34,140 nucleotides of DNA, taken from the NCBI RefSeq assembly GCF_001898325.1, contig NZ_MKTR01000035.1, positions 1-34,140 of the forward strand, written 5' to 3'. Shown piece after piece: positions 20,741 to 27,798 of the stretch; position 1 is the stretch's first letter, and every line of letters begins with the position of its first letter. The DNA is from Microbacterium sp. 67-17 (GTDB taxonomy: Bacteria; Actinomycetota; Actinomycetes; Actinomycetales; Microbacteriaceae). The position numbers and the translations under genes were made by a program. The notes under the pieces were generated by a model. The model did no database searches and was not told the DNA's origin. It worked only from the letters and a program-made list of their open reading frames with translations.

Positions 20741-22578
20741 GGCCGTGCTGCATCTTTCGTGGCTCGGTGTGCGTCGAAGTAGACCCGCTCAGCGGCTTCG
20801 CCCTGCTTGCCGATGTTGAACGATGACACCGGCCGGAAGTAGCCCATGACGCGCGTCCACACCTCGCAGTCTCGACCGCAGCGCGGGCAGAGCGGATGAT
20901 CGCCCGAAACGTATCCGTGTGCGGGACAGATCGAGAAGGTCGGTGTGACGGTGAGGTAGGGGAGCCGGAACCGTTCGAGCGAGCGCCGAACGAGGTTCTT
21001 GCAGACGGATCCCGACGCGACAGCTTCGCCGAGGTACAGGTGCAGCACGGTCCCGCCGGTGTAGAGCTGCTGCAGCGGCTCTTGCAGCTGCATCGCCTCG
21101 AACGGGTCGTCGGTGTAGCCGACCGGGAGTTGCGAGGAGTTCGTGTAGTACGGGTGGTCGGCGGTGCCGGCATGGCGGATGCCGTCGGTGTCGCTCTCGT
21201 CGCCGAAGCGGGCGATGTCCAGGCGTGCGAACCGGTAGGTCGCGCTCTCGGCGGGTGTCGCCTCGAGGTTGTACATGTGCCCCGTCTGCTCCTGGAATTC
21301 GACCATGCGGGCACGAACGTGTTCGAGCAGCCACGTCGCAAGGTTCATACCTTCGTCATCCGTGACGTCGTGCGCGTCGAGGGTGTAGTTGCGGACGAAC
21401 TCGTTGATGCCGTTGACGCCGATGGTCGAGAAGTGGTTGTCGAGGGTGCCGAGGTAGCGCTTCGTGTAGGGGAAGAGGCCGCCCTCGATGTGACGGCCGA
21501 TGACCTCGCGCTTTGCCTCGAGGCTGTCGCGGGCGACCTCGAGCAGCGCGTCGAGGCGGCGCAGGACGCCGTCGGCGTCGCCGGGAAAGAGGTAGCCCAG
21601 GCGTGCACAGTTGATCGTCACGACCCCGACGGATCCGGTCTGCTCGGCCGATCCGAACAGACCGTTGCCGCGTTTGAGCAGCTCGGTCAGGTCGAGCTGG
21701 AGCCGGCAGCACATCGAACGGATCATGTGCGGGTCGAGGTCGGAGTTGACGAAGTTCTGGAAGTAGGGCAGGCCGTAGCGGGCGGTCATCGCGAACAGGG
21801 CGTCGACGTTGGGCGAGTCCCAGTCGAAGTCCTTCGTGATGTTGTAGGTCGGGATAGGGAAGGTGAAGGCACGACCCTCGGCATCCCCCTGGCTGTACAC
21901 ATCGATGAAGGCGCGGTTGATGATCGCCATTTCGTCGGCGAGGTCGCCGTAGGTGAAGGGTTGGACGACGCCGCCGATGAGCGGATGCTGGTCGGCTAGG
22001 TCATCGGGACACGTCCAGTCGAAGGTGAGGTTCGTGAAGGGCGTCTGCGTGCCCCAGCGGGAGGGGACGTTGAGGTTGAAGACGAACTCCTGCACGGCTT
22101 GGCGCACCTGTTCGTACGAGAGTCCGTCGATCCGGACGAACGGCGCGAGGTAGGTGTCCACGGAGCTGAAAGCCTGCGCGCCGGCCCACTCGTTTTGCAG
22201 CGTGCCGAGGAAGTTGACCATCTGGCCCATCGCTGCCGAGAGGTGCCGTGGGGGAGCAGAGGAGATGCGCCCGGGGATACCGTTGAAGCCTTGCTCGAGG
22301 AGCGCGCGGAGCGACCATCCGGCGCAGTAGCCCGCGAACATGTCGAGATCGTGGATGTGGATGTCGCCATCGCGGTGCGCGGCTCCAGCCTCGGGCGCGT
22401 AGACCTCGTCGAGCCAGTAGTTGGCGATGACCTTGCCCGCTGTGTTGAGGATCATGCCGCCCAGTGAGTAGCCCTGGTTGGCGTTGGCGTTCACACGCCA
22501 GTCAGACTGCGACAGGTACTCGTTGATCGTTTCGGAGACGGCGACGGTACGTGGCGTGGCGGAGATACGACGGTTCAT
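20737..22578 (-). CDS. nrdD: Anaerobic (class III) ribonucleoside-triphosphate reductase
   Basis: 613 aa. The C-terminal glycyl radical site is G579 in TRVMGYFRPV, preceded by the zinc ligands C551/H554 (CPAHGY) and C564/C567 (CPRC). C85 (FAGYCAGW) and C290/C291 (MCCRLQLDL) match the positions of catalytic cysteines in the T4 enzyme. The start YSLGGMILNTAG shows that the N-terminal ATP-cone of E. coli NrdD (712 aa) is missing, so dATP feedback by an ATP cone is not expected. It reduces ribonucleotides to deoxyribonucleotides without oxygen. gaaagaag supplies a ribosome binding site 6 nt before ATG 22578. Two NrdR boxes lie over its promoter. Microbacteria are usually thought of as aerobes, so the gene is notable. 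Confidence 0.94.
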   Translation of the reverse strand: MNRRISATPRTVAVSETINEYLSQSDWRVNANANQGYSLGGMILNTAGKVIANYWLDEVYAPEAGAAHRDGDIHIHDLDMFAGYCAGWSLRALLEQGFNGIPGRISSAPPRHLSAAMGQMVNFLGTLQNEWAGAQAFSSVDTYLAPFVRIDGLSYEQVRQAVQEFVFNLNVPSRWGTQTPFTNLTFDWTCPDDLADQHPLIGGVVQPFTYGDLADEMAIINRAFIDVYSQGDAEGRAFTFPIPTYNITKDFDWDSPNVDALFAMTARYGLPYFQNFVNSDLDPHMIRSMCCRLQLDLTELLKRGNGLFGSAEQTGSVGVVTINCARLGYLFPGDADGVLRRLDALLEVARDSLEAKREVIGRHIEGGLFPYTKRYLGTLDNHFSTIGVNGINEFVRNYTLDAHDVTDDEGMNLATWLLEHVRARMVEFQEQTGHMYNLEATPAESATYRFARLDIARFGDESDTDGIRHAGTADHPYYTNSSQLPVGYTDDPFEAMQLQEPLQQLYTGGTVLHLYLGEAVASGSVCKNLVRRSLERFRLPYLTVTPTFSICPAHGYVSGDHPLCPRCGRDCEVWTRVMGYFRPVSSFNIGKQGEAAERVYFDAHRATKDAARP

Positions 22579-22638
22579 CGGCGGCTTCTTTCGGGGTGCG
22601 GTGGCGCTGGTTTGAAAGCTCTCGCGCAGTGCGGGATG

Positions 22639-22685
22639 CCACTATATGCAGCGCTCAATCTCGTTTGCGACACAATATGTGGTGT
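22639..22685 (-). promoter_or_regulatory. Pair of NrdR boxes controlling nrdDG
   Basis: The distal box ACACAATATGTGGTGT (22670-22685) matches the NrdR consensus acaCwAtATaTwGtgt at 14 of 16 positions. The proximal box (22639-22654) matches about 11 of 16, including the CwATAT core. Their starts are 31 bp apart, three helical turns, which is the spacing known for paired NrdR boxes. The proximal box covers the putative -10. NrdR, a dATP/ATP-sensing repressor encoded elsewhere, should therefore repress nrdDG. Confidence 0.85.
22641..22646 (-). promoter_or_regulatory. Putative nrdD -10 box (TATAGT)
   Basis: TATAGT on the minus strand lies inside the proximal NrdR box, about 62 nt before the ATG, leaving a leader of about 55 nt with a good ribosome binding site. 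No strong -35 hexamer is visible 17-18 bp upstream. Confidence 0.5.
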
Positions 22686-22691
22686 TCCACA

Positions 22692-22702
22692 TGGTCAGAC
22701 CA
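22692..22702. promoter_or_regulatory. Perfect palindrome TGGTCAGACCA, GntR/FadR-type operator candidate
   Basis: Eleven bases, perfectly symmetric about the central A, matching the TGGTnnnACCA pattern recognised by FadR-subfamily GntR regulators. It lies 7 bp beyond the distal NrdR box. No GntR gene is in the window, so function rests on the motif alone. Confidence 0.35.
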
Positions 22703-22720
22703 CACGTGCCCAATCCGCAT

Positions 22721-22753
22721 TGTGAGGCTCGACAGGTTCGCGTGTCGGTCACA
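22721..22753. other. Imperfect hairpin between the divergent genes
   Basis: TGTGA (22721-22725) and CGACA (22730-22734) pair with TGTCG (22743-22747) and TCACA (22749-22753), leaving a bulge and an 8-nt loop. There is no U tract and it is too widely spaced for a CRP-type TGTGA-N6-TCACA site. Role unknown. Confidence 0.35.
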
Positions 22754-22797
22754 CAGAATTCGCCGCGGAGGAGTACCAGCGGGCTAAGCAACGGGTT

Positions 22798-22853
22798 CGG
22801 TCGCGCCGTGGTGCGGGTGGTGAGTGCTGGATGCCGCAGCAAGGCGCGACTGA
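22798..22853 (+). repeat. 56-bp dispersed hairpin repeat, copy A
   Basis: It begins with CGGTCGCGCCGTGGTGCGGG, identical in all three copies, and ends GGCGCGACTGA. The ends are inverted complements (GGTCGCGCC against GGCGCGACT, one G-T pair), and an inner stem TGCGG/CCGCA is present, so the RNA or single strand would fold into a two-part hairpin. It lies upstream of the four-domain reductase in the same orientation as copies B and C. Confidence 0.85.
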
Positions 22854-22871
22854 ACGGGGGATAGCCGCGTG

Positions 22872-22890
22872 TAGGGGACCTTCGCCCCTA
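22872..22890. promoter_or_regulatory. Inverted repeat TAGGGG-N7-CCCCTA
   Basis: A perfect 6-bp dyad just before the C-tract palindrome at 22899-22914. Both could belong to one operator region of the downstream reductase, or this could be a short hairpin in its leader. Confidence 0.4.
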
Positions 22891-22898
22891 ACTGGGAT

Positions 22899-22914
22899 AT
22901 ACCCCCGGGAGTAC
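22899..22914. promoter_or_regulatory. CsoR/CstR-like operator candidate (ATACCCCCGGGAGTAC)
   Basis: TACCCCC and GGGAGTA form a near-perfect palindrome with one mismatched base pair. C/G-tract palindromes flanked by TA are characteristic of the CsoR-CstR-FrmR (DUF156) repressors, of which CstR senses persulfides and controls CoADR/rhodanese genes in Staphylococcus. It lies about 50 bp before the start of exactly that kind of enzyme. No such regulator gene is in the window. Confidence 0.5.
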
Positions 22915-22964
22915 CTTCATCTCGGAGCCGCGAACCGCTGCGGCCCGAATGCGAGGAGAACACC

Positions 22965-25442
22965 ATGAAGATCGTCGTCGTCGGAGGAGTCGCCGGCGGA
23001 GCATCCGTCGCGGCGAGGGCTCGCCGTCTGGACGAGTCGGCCGAGATCGTCGTTCTCGAGCGGGGCGAGTACGTGTCGTTCGCGAACTGCGGTCTGCCGT
23101 ACCACATCGGCGGTGTCATCGCCGATCGGAGCCGCCTCCTGCTCCAGACACCCGAGAGTCTTCGCGAATCGCTCGACATCGATGTGCGCATCGGCCAGGA
23201 TGTCGTCGGTCTTGACCCCGCGGCCCAGACGGTGACGGTGCGCGAGGTCGCGACCGGGCGCGAGTACACCGAGTCCTACGACGCGCTCGCGCTGTGCCAG
23301 GGCGCCGATCCGCTGCAGCTTCCGCTTCCGGGAATCGACCTTCCCGGCATCCACACCCTGCGAAACGTCACTGACATGGACGCCATCAAGTCGCGCCTCG
23401 ACGAGGCTCTCGCCGCCGCCGCGGCGCAGGGCCGTCCCGCGAAGACCGTGGTCATCGGCGCGGGCTACATCGGCATCGAGATGGCCGAGAACCTCATTCA
23501 CCGCGGAGCCGAGGTCACCCTCGTCGAGCTTGCCGACCAAATCCTGCCGCCCCTCGATAAGGACGTCTCGATTCCGGTCGAGCAGCACGCTCGGGGGCGG
23601 GGGGTCGAACTGCAGCTCGGCACTGCTGCGGCTGCCTTCACCCGGGCATCCGACGGGATGCTGCGGGTCGAACTCAACAACGGCCGGTCGCTCCCGGCGG
23701 ACCTGGTCGTGCTCTCGGCGGGCGTGCGACCCAACGTGGGTCTGGCCCGCGAGGCGGGGCTCGAGATCGGAGAGCGCGGCGGGATCGTCGTCGACACGCA
23801 CATGCGCACCTCCGACCCGCACATCTGGGCGGCGGGAGATGCCGTCGAGACGGCCCACACGGTGCTGCCGGGGCGCTGGATCACCCCTCTTGCCGGACCC
23901 GCGAACCGCGAGGCGCGCGTGGCAGCCGAGAACATCTGCGGCCGCACGACCGAGTATCTCTCGACCCAGGGCACCTCCATCGTGAAGGTGTTCGACATGA
24001 CCGCGGGCGCGACGGGTGCCAACGAGCGGCAACTTGAGCGGGCTGGCGTTGACTACCTCACCGCGCACGTGCATCCGTCGGGGCACGCCGGCTACTACCC
24101 GGGCACGGCGCAGATGCACATCAAGGTCACGTTCTCGCCCACGGACGGCAAACTGCTCGGCGCACAGATCGCCGGTTTCGACGGGGCCGACAAGCGGCTG
24201 GATGTCTTCGCGACGGCGATCCGGCTCGGCGCGACAGTCCACGATCTCGAGCACCTCGAGCTCGCGTACGCACCGCCGTTTGGGTCAGCCAAGGACCCCG
24301 TGAACATGGCGGGATTCGTCGCAAGCAATGTGCTCAGCGGTGATCTGAAGCTCTGGTACGCGAAGGACTATCCGGCAGCGACCGACGGATGCCGCATCAT
24401 CGATGTGCGCACCGACGTCGAGTACGACATCTGGCACATCTCGGGAGCCGAGAACGTGCCTTTGGGCATCCTTCGTGAGGCGTGCGAGAGCTGGGATCGT
24501 GATGTTCCCATCCGGCTGTACTGCGCGGTCGGATTCCGCAGTTACCTCGCCTATCGCGCGCTCGTGCAGCGCGGCTTCACCGATGTGCGGACGCTCTCGG
24601 GCGGCTCGACGACCTTCCGCTTCTTCCACGATCTTGAGCCGGTCGGGTTCATTGCGAAGCCCGCGGAAATCCACTATGCCGAGGCATCCGATCTGCTCGC
24701 TCAGGTGAAGGGATCGGGTCAGGTGGTCGACCTCGACTGCACGGGGCTCGCGTGCCCCGGGCCGATCATGAAGCTCACGAAGCAGATGGATGAGCTGCAG
24801 CCGGGCGATGACGTCGTCGTGCACGTCTCGGATCCCGGGTTCGCGCACGACGCTCCGGCGTGGGCTGCGAGCCACGGACACGAGATGCTCGCGATCGCGC
24901 CCGAGGGTCCGGGGTATGTCGCGACCTTCCGCAAGAGCGCGGGAACGGATGCTCCGCGGGCCCTGCAGACGCTGAATCAGACATCCTTCGTCGTCTTCTC
25001 GGGAGATCTCGACAAGGCGATCGCCGCCTTCATCATCGCGAACGGTGCGCTTGCGATGGGGCAGAAGGTGTCGATGTTCTTCACGTTCTGGGGGCTGAAC
25101 ATGCTGCGCCGGCACGATGCGCCGCCGCGCGAGAAGAAGGTCATGGACCGGATGTTTGCCATGATGATGCCTTCGGATGCCGGCCACCTGCCGCTGTCTC
25201 AGATGAACATGGCGGGAATGGGGCCGAAGATGATCAAGGACGTGATGAAGCAGCACAACGTCCCGACTCTCGAGGAGCTCATGGCATCGGCGCGCGAAGG
25301 CGGCGCGCAGCTGGTCGCATGCACGATGACGATGGATCTTCTCGGTATCGCTGAGAGCGACCTGCAGGACGGCATCGACTTTGGTGGCGTGGCGACCTTC
25401 CTCGGCGAGGCGCAGAAGTCCGGGACGACCCTGTTTATCTAG
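22965..25442 (+). CDS. Four-domain persulfide/CoA-disulfide reductase (CoADR-rhodanese-TusA-DsrE fusion)
   Basis: 825 aa. Residues 1-445 form a pyridine nucleotide-disulfide oxidoreductase: FAD motif VVVGGVAGGASVA, single active-site C42 (FANCGLPYHIGG) as in CoA-disulfide reductase, an NAD(P) motif VIGAGYIGIEMAE and AAGDAVE. Residues about 455-555 are a rhodanese with catalytic C520 (YCAVGFRSY). Residues about 585-655 are a TusA domain with C597 (LACPGPIMKL). The rest is a DsrE-like domain with C786 (CTMTMDLLG). The chain thus combines a flavin site with three sulfur-carrier cysteines, fitting reduction and relay of persulfide sulfur, as in NADH-dependent persulfide reductases. gaggag lies just before ATG 22965. 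A CsoR/CstR-like operator upstream suggests induction by reactive sulfur or metal. Substrate is inferred. Confidence 0.9.
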   Translation: MKIVVVGGVAGGASVAARARRLDESAEIVVLERGEYVSFANCGLPYHIGGVIADRSRLLLQTPESLRESLDIDVRIGQDVVGLDPAAQTVTVREVATGREYTESYDALALCQGADPLQLPLPGIDLPGIHTLRNVTDMDAIKSRLDEALAAAAAQGRPAKTVVIGAGYIGIEMAENLIHRGAEVTLVELADQILPPLDKDVSIPVEQHARGRGVELQLGTAAAAFTRASDGMLRVELNNGRSLPADLVVLSAGVRPNVGLAREAGLEIGERGGIVVDTHMRTSDPHIWAAGDAVETAHTVLPGRWITPLAGPANREARVAAENICGRTTEYLSTQGTSIVKVFDMTAGATGANERQLERAGVDYLTAHVHPSGHAGYYPGTAQMHIKVTFSPTDGKLLGAQIAGFDGADKRLDVFATAIRLGATVHDLEHLELAYAPPFGSAKDPVNMAGFVASNVLSGDLKLWYAKDYPAATDGCRIIDVRTDVEYDIWHISGAENVPLGILREACESWDRDVPIRLYCAVGFRSYLAYRALVQRGFTDVRTLSGGSTTFRFFHDLEPVGFIAKPAEIHYAEASDLLAQVKGSGQVVDLDCTGLACPGPIMKLTKQMDELQPGDDVVVHVSDPGFAHDAPAWAASHGHEMLAIAPEGPGYVATFRKSAGTDAPRALQTLNQTSFVVFSGDLDKAIAAFIIANGALAMGQKVSMFFTFWGLNMLRRHDAPPREKKVMDRMFAMMMPSDAGHLPLSQMNMAGMGPKMIKDVMKQHNVPTLEELMASAREGGAQLVACTMTMDLLGIAESDLQDGIDFGGVATFLGEAQKSGTTLFI

Positions 25443-25465
25443 CTCGCGGTGCGCTTCGGGGCGTT

Positions 25466-25521
25466 CGGTCGCGCCGTGGTGCGGGTTTGGCGAGCCGGAG
25501 GTCGCAGTTCGCCGCGACTGA
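25466..25521 (+). repeat. 56-bp dispersed hairpin repeat, copy B
   Basis: It aligns without gaps to copies A and C. The first 20 bp are identical; the 3' end reads GCCGCGACTGA, so one pair of the outer stem is lost while the rest is kept. It starts 24 nt after the reductase stop, where it could act as a transcript 3' end. Confidence 0.85.
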
Positions 25522-25559
25522 GTGGGAGGATGTGCCCGAGTGGTGGTGTTCTCTGTTGT

Positions 25560-25615
25560 CGGTCGCGCCGTGGTGCGGGTTTGGCGAAACGGATGCCGCA
25601 CGTCGGCGCGACTGA
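25560..25615 (+). repeat. 56-bp dispersed hairpin repeat, copy C
   Basis: The best-folded copy: outer stem GGTCGCGCCG/CGGCGCGACT, inner stem GTGCGG/CCGCAC and a 17-nt loop. Its start is 94 bp after that of copy B, same orientation. It ends 54 nt before the next gene. Confidence 0.87.
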
Positions 25616-25669
25616 AATGGAAAATGGCTCGCGACCGGGGGAGCCCGCTCGGTGTGACAGGCTGAGATC

Positions 25670-26593
25670 GTGACGATCGAACCCCCGGCTCCCGGAGAGC
25701 CGCGCCGCCCGATGGGCCCGCGCGATCCCGGTGACGCATGGGTGATCGCGCCGACGGGGGAGCGCTACTGGGGCCGGTTCGGCGCGGCGGGTCTTCTTGC
25801 TGTGGATGCCGAGCGCGGCATCCTGTTGCAGCACCGCGTCGGCTGGAGCCACCACGGCGGAACCTGGGCGCTGCCCGGCGGCGCGCGACACGAGAACGAG
25901 GATGCCGGTGTGGCGGCGCTCCGCGAGGCGCGCGAGGAAGCCGCGGTGCCGCAGGATGCCGTTCGGCAGCGCTTCTGGAGCGTTCTCGACCTCGGGATCT
26001 GGTCGTACACGACAGTGATCGCCGACGTCATCGAGCCGTTCGACCCGCAGATTGCGGATGCCGAGAGCGTTGCCCTCGAGTGGGTTCCGGTGGAGGAGGT
26101 GGCCGAGCGGCCGCTGCATCCGGGGTTCGCGTCGGCGTGGGCGCATCTTCGCCCGCTGCTGTCGGTGCGCCCGGCTATCGTGATCGATGCTGCGAACGTC
26201 GTGGGTTCGGTTCCCGACGGATGGTGGCGCGACCGCGCGGGTGCCGCCGAGCGCCTGCTCGAACGGGTTCGGCACTGGCAGGCGCGGGGAGTGGATGCCG
26301 ACGCGCTCGAGCTTCCGGGCGCGCACTGGTTCCCCGAAATCTCGGTCGTGCTCGAGGGGCAGGCCAAAGGCGCGGCCCCATCCGCGGATGACTCAGGCGC
26401 CGGCATCCGTGTGGTGCTGGCCCCCGGCGAGGGGGATGACGAGATCGTCGCCGAGACGCAGCGGCGGGTCGCGAGCGGCGAACAGGTCGTCGTCGTGACC
26501 AGCGACAGAGGGCTCGCCGACCGGGTGAGCGCTGCCGATGCGCGGGTGGTCGGGGCCGGCTGGCTGCTCGATCAGCTCGACGATCGCGCGTAG
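25670..26593 (+). CDS. NUDIX hydrolase fused to an NYN/YacP-like nuclease domain
   Basis: 307 aa. Residues about 25-165 are a NUDIX domain with box GARHENEDAGVAALREAREE, in which the Glu-Glu metal ligands are intact and the last Gly is Ala. From about 165 a second domain begins with IVIDAANVVGS and GWWRDRAGAAERLL, and ends with VVTSDRGLADRV. These are the acidic-residue blocks of the PIN-like NYN/YacP fold, which usually cleaves RNA. The pair may act on nucleotide or RNA 5' ends, but that is inference. GTG 25670 is preceded by a CAGGCT -10-like box 6 nt away and no ribosome binding site; ATG 25712 is an alternative. The repeat copies B and C precede it. Confidence 0.85.
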   Translation: MTIEPPAPGEPRRPMGPRDPGDAWVIAPTGERYWGRFGAAGLLAVDAERGILLQHRVGWSHHGGTWALPGGARHENEDAGVAALREAREEAAVPQDAVRQRFWSVLDLGIWSYTTVIADVIEPFDPQIADAESVALEWVPVEEVAERPLHPGFASAWAHLRPLLSVRPAIVIDAANVVGSVPDGWWRDRAGAAERLLERVRHWQARGVDADALELPGAHWFPEISVVLEGQAKGAAPSADDSGAGIRVVLAPGEGDDEIVAETQRRVASGEQVVVVTSDRGLADRVSAADARVVGAGWLLDQLDDRA

Positions 26594-26600
26594 CCCAGAG

Positions 26601-26975
26601 TTACTCGGCCGATCGGCCCCGCAGTCGATCGATGTCACGGCGTTCGCGCTTGGTCGGCCTGCCCGCTCCGCGGTCGCGAACCGGGACGAACGGCGTCTCT
26701 TCCCGCGACGGGCGGGCCGGGGTACGGTCGTCTATTGCGAGGGCTGCCGCCGGTGCTCCGACGCGCTTGGTCAGCAGCTGCTTGACGACGAGGATCCGAT
26801 CGAAGCCTGCGATCCGGACGCGCAGCTCGTCGCCGATCCGCACGGGCTGCGCGGCCTTCGCCCGGTCGCCGCCGACGCGCACATGCCCCGCGCGGCATGC
26901 GGCGGTGGCTGCGGAGCGGGTCTTGTAGACCCGGATGGCCCAGAGCCAGGCGTCGACGCGGACGGAGTCGGTCAC
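26601..26975 (-). CDS. S4-domain RNA-binding protein (Hsp15-like)
   Basis: 124 aa. The N-terminal half is an S4 domain: VRVDAWLWAIRVYKTRSAAT, then CRAGHVRVGG and the beta strand ending in VRIGDELRV. The C-terminal half is basic and Arg/Pro-rich, ending RPTKRERRDIDRL, which matches the Hsp15/HslR type that binds free 50S subunits with nascent chains. GTG 26975 overlaps the stop of the upstream membrane protein gene (GTGA) and gives a start right at the S4 domain; longer in-frame versions would only add an anti-sense-like stretch. It ends 8 nt from the NUDIX-NYN gene, which converges on it. Confidence 0.88.
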   Translation of the reverse strand: MTDSVRVDAWLWAIRVYKTRSAATAACRAGHVRVGGDRAKAAQPVRIGDELRVRIAGFDRILVVKQLLTKRVGAPAAALAIDDRTPARPSREETPFVPVRDRGAGRPTKRERRDIDRLRGRSAE

Positions 26976-27691
26976 ACCGTCGATTCTCTCGCGGCCCGGG
27001 CCGCGTGGGTCGCGATCACCGCTCCCACGGCGATGAGCCCCTGCCCGAGCGTGTAGGTGATCATGACGAGCGCACTGCTTCCCGAGGGCATGGTTTCGGG
27101 CAGGAAGAGCCGGAACGCGAGCACCGTGTCGGAGACCAGGAAGAAGGCGCCGCCCCACGCGATCGCGGGGTGGCACCGGGTGGAGAGCACGGCGGTGCCG
27201 CCGAGGACGAGCCCGTACACCGCGACTGCCACCGCGAGTCCTCCGAGGGTGGGCCAGAGGTACACCACCAGGACGATCCACCACAGCGCGTAGATGGCGG
27301 ACCACCACGGCAGGCGACGAACCGCGAGGAATCGCCAGAACAGCACGATGTAGGCGACGTGCGCGAGGCCGAAGCAGAGGAGCATCGCCGGCAGTTCATC
27401 GTCCAGGAACGGGAAGAAGGTCGCCGCGCCGTCGCCAAGCCATGACAGCGCGAGTGCGACGAACAGCAGTGTGTAGGGCGGACCCCACTGCGAACCCCGA
27501 CCGCCCCAGAGCACCGCCACCGCGAGGAGCGGCATCAGGGCGAGCTTGGTCGGGCCGCTGACGGCATCCCATCCCGACAGCAGCGCCGTCACGTGCACGA
27601 TCGACACGGCTGCGTAGGGCAGGAACCCCCACCACCAGCGTGGGGAGAGATCGGATGCCGCGACTCGGGTCGTGGCAGCATCAACGGTCAC
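26972..27691 (-). CDS. YhhN/TMEM86-family lysoplasmalogenase-like membrane protein
   Basis: 239 aa with about eight hydrophobic segments. The family's conserved acidic motifs are visible as LSWLGDGAATF and FLVSDTVLAFRLF, the Asp residues thought to be catalytic in lysoplasmalogenases, and the LVMITYTLGQGLI segment matches the last helix. Human TMEM86 cleaves the vinyl-ether bond of lysoplasmalogen; the bacterial substrate is uncertain. The start is decided by the ribosome binding site: gaaggag is 5 nt before GTG 27691, so GTG 27697, which overlaps the ribosome binding site itself, is less likely. It is coupled to the S4 protein gene downstream. Confidence 0.85.
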   Translation of the reverse strand: MTVDAATTRVAASDLSPRWWWGFLPYAAVSIVHVTALLSGWDAVSGPTKLALMPLLAVAVLWGGRGSQWGPPYTLLFVALALSWLGDGAATFFPFLDDELPAMLLCFGLAHVAYIVLFWRFLAVRRLPWWSAIYALWWIVLVVYLWPTLGGLAVAVAVYGLVLGGTAVLSTRCHPAIAWGGAFFLVSDTVLAFRLFLPETMPSGSSALVMITYTLGQGLIAVGAVIATHAARAARESTV

Positions 27692-27798
27692 AGACACTCC
27701 TTCGTGTAGGAAACCGCTCCCACCCTATTGCTGGTGAGTGCGCGAGAGGTAGCGCTGGTCGCTCGCGGATCGCGAGAATGAACGCGGAGGGAGTCAAA

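Larger units (their letters stand above)
22579..22964 (+). other. 386-bp divergent intergenic region with several operators and one repeat
   Basis: No protein gene is credible here. From left to right it holds the nrdD ribosome binding site and promoter, two NrdR boxes, a palindrome at 22692-22702, an imperfect hairpin at 22721-22753, a 56-bp dispersed repeat at 22798-22853, two C/G-tract dyads at 22872-22914 and the ribosome binding site gaggag of the downstream reductase. These are listed separately. Confidence 0.85.

Noticed and set aside
22721..22753. CRP/GlxR-type site TGTGA...TCACA
   Set aside because: The half-sites are 23 nt apart, not 6, so it does not fit that operator class; kept only as a hairpin.
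22642..22842. Small minus-strand frame upstream of nrdD, and similar frames across the 56-bp repeats
   Set aside because: They cross operators and the non-coding hairpin repeat; the shared TTARPN-like peptides merely translate the repeat.
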